Counted from the first letter of the stretch, positions 1-5,489 are shown. The stretch: 5,489 nucleotides of DNA from JADFQT01 sp047516825 (GCA_047516825.1 JAKZUA010000077.1:1-5489), one strand, 5' to 3'. The notes: generated from the letters alone by a model not told the origin. Program-made: numbers and translations.

Positions 1-222
1 ACTCCCAAACATGGGAGTTGGCTGGATATGGCCGAGATTGAAATCGGGGTGATGGCCCGACAATGCCTGGACCGGCGCATACCGGACCAAAGCGCTCTGC
101 GGCGGGAGGTGGCAGCGTGGCAGCAACAGCGCAACCGGGACGCAATACGGGTGGACTGGCGCTTCACCACCTCGGATGCCCGCAGCAAACTGAAGTCCCT
201 CTACCCATCAATACAACACTGA
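1..222 (+). CDS. IS630-family transposase, C-terminal fragment (start outside window)
   Basis: The frame is open from base 1 to the TGA at 220-222, giving 73 visible residues; the ATG at 28 is internal, not the start. The fragment begins TPKHGSWLDMAEIE, which matches the conserved block of one IS630 subgroup (usual form HGSWLNMAEIE). The Glu of MAE is the expected third acidic residue of the DDE catalytic triad. It continues with QCLDRRIPD, LRREVAAW and WRFTTSDARSKLKSLYPSI, the usual tail of this subgroup, and ends where such proteins end, so the C-terminus looks intact. Such enzymes cut and paste DNA at TA dinucleotides. Whether the N-terminal catalytic Asp residues are present cannot be seen. 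The stop lies only 5 bp before the TA that flanks the inverted-repeat element at 230. Family assignment is from motif recognition and I am confident in it; activity is unknown. Confidence 0.88.
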   Translation, partial: TPKHGSWLDMAEIEIGVMARQCLDRRIPDQSALRREVAAWQQQRNRDAIRVDWRFTTSDARSKLKSLYPSIQH

Positions 223-227
223 CGGAC

Positions 228-383
228 TACTAAACCAAAGCCACGGTGAAATGCACATTCCAAGAGCGAGGTTCTGTGACGCCACTGGCCCGCCCTCTAG
301 TCAGGGGAAATAATCCTTCGGTATACCAAAACCTATTCTGAGCGCCCCACAAATGTACATCCCACCTTGGCTTGGGTTTAGTA
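228..383 (+). mobile_element. 152-bp MITE-like element with terminal inverted repeats and flanking TA (copy A)
   Basis: The left end starts CTAAACCAAAGCC at 230 and the right end finishes CTTGGGTTTAG at 381. The two ends are inverted repeats of about 32 bp with 27 matches when the flanking bases are included. TA lies immediately outside each end (228-229 and 382-383), as expected for a TA target duplication of IS630/Tc1-mariner elements. The body of 230-381 is 152 bp and encodes nothing. The inner part of the right repeat contains the palindrome ATGTACAT (353-360). The ends are distinguishable: left GGTGAAATG, right (read inward) GGTGGGATG. The same difference appears in copy B at 5336, so the copies share orientation. 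It is probably a non-autonomous derivative moved by an IS630-type transposase; that link is inferred from the TA flanks and the adjacent transposase fragment. Confidence 0.72.
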
Positions 384-448
384 ACTATCTCAAAAATCCC
401 TGCTACCCAGGCGGGAGAAGGTTAGGATGAGGGTGTTTTGAGATAGTT
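383..448. repeat. 13-bp perfect inverted repeat enclosing a G-rich intergenic motif
   Basis: AACTATCTCAAAA at 383-395 is the exact reverse complement of TTTTGAGATAGTT at 436-448. After a 2-bp mismatch the match resumes for 4 bp (CCCT at 398-401, AGGG at 430-433). The 66-bp unit begins at the right-hand TA of copy A. Its interior includes GGGAGAAGG (413-421) followed by TTAGGATGAGGG, which resembles a G-rich intergenic repeat motif common in bacteria. It could be the two ends of a collapsed insertion sequence or a small palindromic repeat. I do not recognise the family. Confidence 0.6.
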
Positions 449-515
449 TCTTACTACCGAGGGCCACGAAACGCGCCCCAGGCATCCAGGCTCAAGCTTG
501 ACCTGACTATTGCGG

Positions 516-557
516 AAGGGTAATCATTCGGTACGGAGGTGCCGAATGATTACCCTT
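516..557. repeat. 42-bp near-perfect palindrome (19-bp arms, 4-bp loop)
   Basis: AAGGGTAATCATTCGGTAC at 516-534 and its complement at 539-557 pair at 18 of 19 positions, with one T/G wobble, around the loop GGAG (535-538). It lies 20 bp before the point where the truncated binding-protein frame becomes open. It could be a collapsed pair of insertion-sequence ends, a small palindromic repeat or a hairpin in RNA. Only TTTAT follows the stem, so it is not a convincing intrinsic terminator. A related 14-bp stretch (12 matches) is at 311-324 inside copy A. Confidence 0.7.
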
Positions 558-576
558 TATCGACCGGCAAAAATAG

Positions 577-1456
577 TCGTCGCTACCGGCAGGACTAATT
601 GTCGTCTATCACCTGGAGAGCGAGTGGGGCAATATGCTGGCGCGGCAATTGCCCGAGTTGCCGCCTTTCGTTTCCTTCTGGGAAGAGTTGCCTCGGGTCT
701 TCGTCTGGCTGGACGGGGAGGCCGACACTAATAACCTCAATTCGGCGGAGTGGGACCGGGCGCGCAAGGTGCGCCAGGCAATGAGCATGGCGATCGACCG
801 GGTGAAGCTGGTCAACAACCTGGTTTCTGGCGAAGGCCGGCCCTTCTACCACCAGGGTTGGAGCGGCCACGACGCCCGGGCCGCCCAGTTAGGCATGGAC
901 CAACTGGCTTACGAGTACGACCCGGAAAGAGCCAAAGAGCTGCTGACCGAGGCCGGCTACCCCAATGGCTTCGAGATTCCGATGTTCCTCTACCCGCGCC
1001 CCCAGGCCGGCAACATCGAGGCCGCCAAGGGCGGTAGCTACTATGTGGGAGGACGTGGGAATTACCACCGTGCAGAGTACCAGCCCTTACTCCGGGTTCC
1101 GTCCCGGCACGGTGAACCGCACCGCCTTGGGCGTCAGCGGCCACAATGGCGGACCGAGCGTTGAGCCGGTCCTGGGCTACTTCCGGGTTTACAGCCTCAA
1201 GGGGTCTTTCAACTTCGGCTTTGAGCATCCGGCGCTGGAGCAATACCTGGAAGAGGCTTCGACTCTGGTGGATGAGGAAGAACGCTGGGCCAAAACCGCC
1301 GAAATGACCAAGTGGATGTTTGACAACGTGACGCAAAATGTGCTATACGAGAAAAACGCCGTCTGGCCCGTTGGCCCCCGGATTGACGAGTGGCCGGTGA
1401 TGGCCGGCAACGTAAGCTGGCTAAGCAACTGGGAGGAGGTGCCGCACCGGAACTAA
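577..1456 (+). pseudogene. Family-5 solute-binding protein remnant: 5' half missing, one-base frameshift
   Basis: Two frames together give the C-terminal half of an SBP_bac_5 (peptide/nickel-type) binding protein. From 577 to about 1030, frame 1 carries KVRQAMSMAIDRVKLV and YDPERAKELLTEAGYPNGF, both hallmarks of the family. One extra G in the G-run at 1029-1031 then moves the frame. Reading on from GCG at 1031 restores AVATMWEDVGITT and runs to TAA at 1454-1456 through LYEKNAVWPVGPRIDEWP. By comparison with the 590-residue protein downstream, roughly the first 320 residues are absent, including the signal peptide and the family's N-terminal signature. An in-frame TAG at 574-576 and the repeat debris upstream mark the breakpoint. 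It aligns with its intact neighbour only at the conserved motifs, so this is an old paralogue, not a recent duplicate. The frameshift could be a sequencing error; the N-terminal loss could not. Confidence 0.85.
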
Positions 1457-1523
1457 GCACATTCCGCTCTTTTGCCTGTGGTCTGGCGCCCAACCACATC
1501 AACAGCGTTTAAGGAGGTCAAGT

Positions 1524-3296
1524 ATGTACTACTTGGCACGGATCAAGTTCCAAGGATGGTTTCTGACTGCACTGTCGCTACTTTCGTTATTTGTTGTTGC
1601 TTGTGGAGCTTCTGCTACCGCGACACCGGTTGCGGTAGCAGAAGCTCCACCGGCGCCGCCGGCCGCAACCGCCGCCTTCGCTCCACCGCCGGCAGCCGCT
1701 ACTCCCATCGCCTTCGCCACTCCCACGCAGGCGCCGGTGGCCGAAGCTAAAGTATCCAGACTTATCGCGGCCCAAATACCGCCTTCACCAGAGACTACCG
1801 ACCCCAGCTTGGCCGCTAATTTCCAGCAGTTCCAATGGCTGCCTCATGGCGACTTCCTGATACAGTTTGGCCCCAAAACCGGTGTCATTGAAGGGCGCCT
1901 TGCTAAAAGCTGGGAGTTAAGCCCCGACGGGAAGACCTGGACATTCCCTCTGCGAGAGGATGCGATCTTCCATCACGGTTTCGGGGACTTCACCTCAGCA
2001 GACGTGGAAGCCTCCTTGAACCACTATCTCCGTGCGGAGAGCGAGATTGCCCGGGTCAACCACATGAAAGACCGATTCGGCATACCCCGGGAAAACCAGC
2101 CGCCCATTCCCCCGGGAGTACTCGACACATCAGATCCTTACCAGGTCGTTTTCAATCTGGCTCAGCCCGACGCGGAGTTCTTCTACGAGATGAGCGACCG
2201 CTGGGCCAACATCATGCTGAGCAAAGAACAGATGGAATCCGCTCCCTACGAAGAATGGGTTAGGAAAGTGGCCGGAACGGGCTCCTACCAGTTCGTGGAG
2301 ACCCAACTGGGCAATTACACCTTGTGGGAAAACGCTCCCGGCACCCACTATTTCAGGGAGCCTGCTTTTGACGAGTTACAGATATTTTATGTGCTGGAAC
2401 CCTCCACCAGACTGGCTATGGTACTGGGAGGACAAGCCCACATCGTAGAACTGCCCACCGAGCTGTCTCAAGAGGCCAAGAAGCAGGGGATGGAAGTTGC
2501 CCTCACAACCCTGGGCGCTTCAGTAGTATTCGGGGTATTGGGGGGGCAGTTCGATACTGGTTTAGACGAATACGACCCCGATGTAACTTGGCTCAATAAG
2601 AATGTGCGCAAAGCCTTGAACATGGCCATTGACCGGGATGAACTGGTCACTGAGTTGTGGGGAGGCGTAGCGGAAAAGATTATCGGGCCGCCCATGTGGT
2701 ACCCCAGAAACTCCGGCTGGAATCCCCAATGGGAACAGGACTTCCCGGAGTTGTACAAGTATGACCCGGAGGAAGCCAAGAGGCTGCTGGCCGAAGCCGG
2801 ATACCCGGAAGGGTTCACCGTGAAGTGGAAGGCCTTCGCCCGCCCCGGTATCCCCTGGCGGGAACTGGTAGAAGCAACCATCGGGTATATGGATGCCATC
2901 GGGGTCACAATCGAAGTGGAAGAATTGGAGTTTTCTACGTTCAGAGGCCACTATCGGAGCTTCGACCACGCCGGTTGGGGTTTCTGGTGGACCGCGCAAG
3001 AGAATACGCCCGCAACCCGCTCCTCTTTCCACCATAATTTGAACCGGGACCAGCAGCAGTGGTACGTGTCGCCAACCTTCCAGTCTAATCTCGACGAGCT
3101 TGTAGTAACCATGAACCCTGACAAACGACAAGAGCTTCTAATGGCAATGGGTGACGAACTGTTTTACGAGTATGCCCTCATCCCGCTGGTGGCGGTAAGG
3201 GTCCAGTATGTGTACAACCCGGACGTGGTAGCAGAGTTCCCCACCACTGGGCTAAACGGCATACGTGACCTGGAATTCGTCGTCCCGGCTCAATAA
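1524..3296 (+). CDS. Peptide-type ABC transporter substrate-binding lipoprotein (SBP family 5)
   Basis: This 590-residue protein would be exported, lipid-anchored, and deliver an oligopeptide or related solute to the permeases encoded next. The start is well supported: AAGGAGGT at 1511-1518 lies 5 bp before the ATG. Residues 12-26 form a hydrophobic signal segment ending in lipobox VVAC, with Cys27 as the predicted lipidated residue. Residues 28-75 are an Ala/Pro/Thr-rich linker. The binding fold follows: LAKSWELSPDGKTWTFPLRE at 126-145 with FTSADV at 156-161 (family signature), GTGSYQFVE at 251-259, NVRKALNMAIDRDELV at 360-375 and YDPEEAKRLLAEAGYPEGF at 413-431. Length is slightly above the usual 500-550 because of the linker. 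The ligand cannot be told from sequence; opines, sugars or nickel chelates are also carried by this family. The linker DNA holds a strong inverted repeat, listed separately. Confidence 0.93.
   Translation: MYYLARIKFQGWFLTALSLLSLFVVACGASATATPVAVAEAPPAPPAATAAFAPPPAAATPIAFATPTQAPVAEAKVSRLIAAQIPPSPETTDPSLAANFQQFQWLPHGDFLIQFGPKTGVIEGRLAKSWELSPDGKTWTFPLREDAIFHHGFGDFTSADVEASLNHYLRAESEIARVNHMKDRFGIPRENQPPIPPGVLDTSDPYQVVFNLAQPDAEFFYEMSDRWANIMLSKEQMESAPYEEWVRKVAGTGSYQFVETQLGNYTLWENAPGTHYFREPAFDELQIFYVLEPSTRLAMVLGGQAHIVELPTELSQEAKKQGMEVALTTLGASVVFGVLGGQFDTGLDEYDPDVTWLNKNVRKALNMAIDRDELVTELWGGVAEKIIGPPMWYPRNSGWNPQWEQDFPELYKYDPEEAKRLLAEAGYPEGFTVKWKAFARPGIPWRELVEATIGYMDAIGVTIEVEELEFSTFRGHYRSFDHAGWGFWWTAQENTPATRSSFHHNLNRDQQQWYVSPTFQSNLDELVVTMNPDKRQELLMAMGDELFYEYALIPLVAVRVQYVYNPDVVAEFPTTGLNGIRDLEFVVPAQ
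1603..1650. repeat. Perfect 19-bp inverted repeat inside the lipoprotein linker coding sequence
   Basis: GTGGAGCTTCTGCTACCGC at 1603-1621 is the exact reverse complement of 1632-1650, with a 10-bp spacer that itself contains ACCGGT. It runs from the last bases of the lipobox Cys27 codon to codon 43 and encodes the first part of the Ala/Thr/Pro linker. The mRNA could form a very stable stem about 80 bases after the start codon. Confidence 0.9.
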
Positions 3297-3396
3297 CCTG
3301 GAACCTGGACTCAACCGGTCATCCCTGGCAGGGCATCAATCTAAGAACGCACTGAATAAGTCGGTAAGTTGCATTGAGGTTATATCTACAACTAAA

Positions 3397-3414
3397 GAAC
3401 AATTGGAATTGTTC
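3397..3414. promoter_or_regulatory. Perfect palindrome upstream of the permease genes, possible operator
   Basis: GAACAATT at 3397-3404 and AATTGTTC at 3407-3414 are perfect inverted arms around GG. The site lies 40 bp before the dppB-like start, in the 157-bp gap that separates the binding protein from the permeases. The two-base spacer suits a dimeric DNA-binding protein better than an RNA hairpin. I could not identify a convincing -35/-10 pair beside it, and I do not recognise the regulator. Confidence 0.35.
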
Positions 3415-3432
3415 AGACTATCCCTAACCTGA

Positions 3433-3453
3433 AAAGAAAGTATCGGTTTCTTT
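3433..3453 (+). promoter_or_regulatory. Small inverted repeat abutting the dppB-like start codon
   Basis: AAAGAAA at 3433-3439 pairs with TTTCTTT at 3447-3453, which ends one base before the ATG at 3454. The stem covers the place where a ribosome binding site should be, and the only purine-rich stretch (AGAAAG, 3435-3440) lies inside it. The A/T-rich 7-bp stem is weak, so an effect on translation is speculative. Confidence 0.3.
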
Positions 3454-4374
3454 ATGCAACGATACATCATCATCCGTTTGGGACAAGCGGCCATCACGCT
3501 GTTTATCATCAGCGTGGTGGTATTCTCCCTGACGCGTCTCTCCGGAGACCCGATCAACGTCCTGGTTTCCGATGAGGCAGACGAGCAGCGAATCCAGCAG
3601 GTTAGGGAGCTATGGGGGCTGGACCAGCCGCTATATATCCAGTATTTTTCCTTCGTAAAGAACGGCCTCAGTGGGAACTTCGGTGAATCCCTGGCCTACA
3701 AAGGATACTCCGCCATGGAACTGGTAAAGCAGCGGCTGCCAGCGACCCTCCAACTGGCGGGCCTCTCCCTGGCAATAGCGATCGGAATTGCGCTGCCAAT
3801 CGGGGTGTTATCCGCTGTTAAAAAGGATACGCCCTTCGATTACGCGACCAAAATCTTTGGCCTCTTGGGGCAATCGCTCCCCCAGTTCTGGTTGGGCATC
3901 ATCTTCATCTGGGTCTTTGGGGTCATGCTCGGCTGGCTGCCTACTTGTTGTAAGGGGGGATTCAGCCACATTATCCTCCCGGCCCTGGCCCTGGGGTACT
4001 ACCAAGTTGCCGCCTTAATGCGTCTTACCCGGTCTTCCATGCTGGAGGTTCTGGACGCCGAGTATGTGAAAATGGCCCAAATTAAAGGACTCCCCCGGTG
4101 GAAAATACTTTGGAAGCACTGCCTACGAAATGCAGCCATCGGACCTTTGACCTACCTTGGAATTATAGTGGGGATCTTGTTCACCGGGGCGGTGGCCATC
4201 GAGACGGTCTTTGCATGGCCCGGCTTGGGATTGCTGGCTGTTCAGTCGGTACAGACCCGCGATTTCACCGTGGTTCAGACCATTGCTCTGGTTGGTGCGG
4301 CACTGGTCATTTCCATCAGCCTGCTGATAGACATCGCCTATGCTTATCTTGACCCACGTATCCGGTACACTTAA
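3454..4374 (+). CDS. dppB: DppB-like ABC transporter permease
   Basis: This 306-residue inner-membrane protein is one half of the translocation channel of a peptide/nickel-type importer. It starts MQRYIIIRLGQAAITLF, the usual DppB/GsiC opening, with a first membrane helix at about 9-29. RELWGLDQPLYIQYFSFVKN and GDFG-like GNFGES (74-79) form the large external loop. Further helices lie near 97-122, 144-163, 172-190, 229-252 and 272-296. The cytoplasmic EAA loop that docks on the ATPase is visible at about 202-226 (AEYVKMAQIKGLPRWKILW), followed by TVFAWPGLG at 251-259. A stop at 3430-3432 excludes a longer start, yet no clear Shine-Dalgarno is present. An unusual CysCys pair occurs at 165-166, where many relatives have Ser/Gly-type residues. 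Length is normal. The symbol gives the family; the substrate is unproven. Confidence 0.93.
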   Translation: MQRYIIIRLGQAAITLFIISVVVFSLTRLSGDPINVLVSDEADEQRIQQVRELWGLDQPLYIQYFSFVKNGLSGNFGESLAYKGYSAMELVKQRLPATLQLAGLSLAIAIGIALPIGVLSAVKKDTPFDYATKIFGLLGQSLPQFWLGIIFIWVFGVMLGWLPTCCKGGFSHIILPALALGYYQVAALMRLTRSSMLEVLDAEYVKMAQIKGLPRWKILWKHCLRNAAIGPLTYLGIIVGILFTGAVAIETVFAWPGLGLLAVQSVQTRDFTVVQTIALVGAALVISISLLIDIAYAYLDPRIRYT

Positions 4375-4393
4375 TGGGCCGGGAGGGCTACAT

Positions 4394-5323
4394 ATGGCAG
4401 AAACAATTCTGACCAGCAAACCGTGGTACGCACCACCGGAAATCCATCGGAGGCTGAAGGCGGCGCGGCGTTTACCCCTCCTGCCCGTATTTCTCCTAAT
4501 GGTCTTGTTGGTCATTCCGGCAGCCTTTGCCAATGTCCTTGCATCACATAATCCCACGGTGGGGAAACTTAGCGACCGTCTCCAGCCGCCGGCATGGATA
4601 GGCGCGGAGGTAACGGATGGGAAGGTCGTAGAAGAGGGTGGTTCCTGGACTTTTCCTTTGGGCACCGACCGGGCCGGCCGGGACATGCTGAGCCGGATGA
4701 TGTACGGAGCCAGGGTTTCGTTGACCGTCGCCCTCCTGGCAATCGCTGCCGGCGGGCTCGTGGGCAGCAGCCTCGGTTTGATCGCCGGCTATTGGGGAGG
4801 GTGGGTTGACCATCTGATTATGCGTCTTGTTGAAGCCTTCCTCGCATTTCCATTCATACTAATGGCGCTGGTACTGGTAACCATATTGGGCTCCAGCTTT
4901 GGTACCGTCGTGATAACTATATCGATCCTATTGTGGGCTCGGTTCGCCCGCTTGGCGCGCGGCGAAACATTGTCGGTCAAAAACCGTGACTTCATATCCC
5001 GAGCCCGCGCCTCGGGTTGCACCGATGCCCGGATTATGCGGCTCCATGTGTTCCCGAATATAGTTAATCCCCTGCTGATAATAGTCACTCTGGAAGTCGG
5101 GCACGTGATATTGCTCGAGTCCACCCTTAGCTTTCTTGGCGCCGGCCTGCCTCTGCCCACTCCCGCCTGGGGTCTTATGGTAGCAGAGGGAAGGGACCTC
5201 ATCGTCTCCAATTGGTGGGTCTCTTTCTTCCCCGGCCTGGCCATAATGTTGACAGTTCTGTCTATGAATTTACTGGGCGATTGGATGCGGGACCGGCTGG
5301 ACCCCAAGCTACGGCAGATATGA
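4394..5323 (+). CDS. dppC: DppC-like ABC transporter permease
   Basis: This 309-residue protein is the second channel subunit, expected to pair with the DppB-like protein 19 bp upstream. I chose ATG 4394 because GGGAGGG at 4380-4387 is a good ribosome binding site about 6-7 bp before it. An in-frame ATG at 4340 lies inside the upstream gene with no such site. A first helix at about 28-49 follows a basic stretch (HRRLKAARR). Then comes the DppC signature FPLGTDRAGRDMLSRMMYGA (87-106). Four to five further helices lie between 106 and 297. The EAA-type loop is at about 190-221 (RDFISRARASGCTDARIMRL then HVFPN), followed by ESTLSFLGAGLPLPTPAWG (242-260) and NLLGDWMRDRLDP (292-304). Length is typical. 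No terminator is evident after the stop; repeat copy B begins 12 bp later. Confidence 0.94.
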   Translation: MAETILTSKPWYAPPEIHRRLKAARRLPLLPVFLLMVLLVIPAAFANVLASHNPTVGKLSDRLQPPAWIGAEVTDGKVVEEGGSWTFPLGTDRAGRDMLSRMMYGARVSLTVALLAIAAGGLVGSSLGLIAGYWGGWVDHLIMRLVEAFLAFPFILMALVLVTILGSSFGTVVITISILLWARFARLARGETLSVKNRDFISRARASGCTDARIMRLHVFPNIVNPLLIIVTLEVGHVILLESTLSFLGAGLPLPTPAWGLMVAEGRDLIVSNWWVSFFPGLAIMLTVLSMNLLGDWMRDRLDPKLRQI

Positions 5324-5335
5324 ACAAACTCTTTC

Positions 5336-5489
5336 CTAAACTAAAGCCAAGGTGAAATGTACATATCTCAGGACCGCACTGTCGGTGCCGACCCGGTTGG
5401 CGACCAAAGGTGAAATGACGAGCCGTAGAGTCCTTTCGGTCGTCTTCAAGACCCTGAAATGCACATCCCACCTTGGTATTGGTTTAGTA
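5336..5489 (+). mobile_element. 152-bp MITE-like element with terminal inverted repeats (copy B)
   Basis: CTAAACTAAAGCCAAGG at 5336 and its inverted counterpart ending TTGGTTTAG at 5487 match at about 24 of 31 positions. The left end matches copy A's left end at 26 of 29 positions, and the right end matches copy A's right end at 29 of 33. The body 5336-5487 is exactly 152 bp, as in copy A, but the interiors do not align by eye. TA follows the right end (5488-5489), while the left flank is TC, so a target duplication is not intact here. CCAAAGGTGAAATG at 5404-5417 is an extra internal copy of the left-repeat core. The window ends at the final TA. Confidence 0.7.

Larger units (their letters stand above)
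223..576. other. Gene-free, repeat-rich stretch between transposase and truncated binding-protein gene
   Basis: I see no credible coding frame here. The stretch holds three inverted-repeat structures described separately (228-383, 383-448 and 516-557). Between them, 449-515 shows only the 8-bp palindrome CAAGCTTG at 493-500. The sequence looks like accumulated mobile-element debris that replaced the missing 5' half of the binding-protein gene that follows. No tRNA, rRNA or CRISPR pattern is visible. Confidence 0.7.

Noticed and set aside
516..565. Intrinsic transcription terminator
   Set aside because: The stem is strong, but the bases after it (TTTATCGACC) do not form a T-run, and the site lies in repeat debris with no gene directly before it.
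1021..1045. Programmed ribosomal frameshift joining the two binding-protein frames
   Set aside because: No recognised slippery heptamer or stimulatory structure is apparent, and the gene already lacks its 5' half, so a simple mutation or sequencing error is more likely.
634..1164. A stand-alone short protein starting at ATG 634
   Set aside because: It covers only a middle segment of the binding-protein fold, and its tail after about 1030 is out-of-frame sequence without family similarity.
595..1336. Minus-strand open frames over the remnant gene
   Set aside because: They are antisense to sequence with clear SBP family motifs on the plus strand, and their translations look like GC-rich shadow sequence.
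2562..3131. Long minus-strand open frame inside the binding-protein gene
   Set aside because: It lies opposite a well-supported gene, has no ribosome binding site that I can see and resembles no known protein.
3323..3333. Palindrome CCCTGGCAGGG after the binding-protein gene as a terminator
   Set aside because: The arms are only 5 bp, the loop is a single base and no T-run follows.
4340..4393. Longer start for the DppC-like permease at ATG 4340
   Set aside because: The added 18 residues overlap the dppB-like gene, have no ribosome binding site, and do not look like a DppC N-terminus; ATG 4394 has GGGAGGG just upstream.
228..5487. CRISPR array or attachment sites
   Set aside because: The repeats are only two element copies 5 kb apart with inverted ends; there is no spacer-repeat periodicity, integrase or tRNA target.

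Overview
The window looks like a piece of an uncultured bacterial chromosome, most plausibly Chloroflexota (SAR202/Dehalococcoidia-like or a relative). The evidence is indirect: a peptide-type ABC transporter lipoprotein with a long Ala/Pro/Thr-rich linker after the lipobox cysteine, tandem family-5 solute-binding proteins, moderately high GC, and IS630-type insertion sequence debris. Nothing in the window fixes the taxonomy.

Layout. Positions 1-222 hold the C-terminal end of an IS630-family transposase whose start lies to the left. Positions 223-576 carry no gene but are packed with inverted repeats. They hold a 152-bp element with ~30-bp terminal inverted repeats flanked by TA (228-383), a second inverted-repeat structure touching it (383-448), and a 42-bp near-perfect palindrome (516-557). 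Positions 577-1456 are the remnant of a family-5 solute-binding protein gene, lacking its N-terminal half and broken by a one-base frameshift near 1030. Positions 1524-3296 encode an intact binding lipoprotein. Positions 3454-4374 and 4394-5323 encode the two membrane permeases of the same transporter type (DppB-like and DppC-like). Positions 5336-5489 hold a second copy of the 152-bp element, in the same orientation as the first, and the window stops exactly at its terminal TA.

How the genes work together. The lipoprotein captures an oligopeptide or similar small solute outside the membrane and passes it to the DppB/DppC channel. Two cytoplasmic ATPase subunits (DppD/DppF type) would power import, but neither is in the window. 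The transporter genes therefore lie between two same-orientation repeat elements, with an IS630 transposase fragment next to the left one.

The most interesting points are this flanking-repeat arrangement, the identical 152-bp length of two elements whose interiors do not match by eye, and a perfect 19-bp inverted repeat in the coding sequence right after the lipobox cysteine. I see no clearly new enzymatic or defence system; the transporter itself is ordinary.
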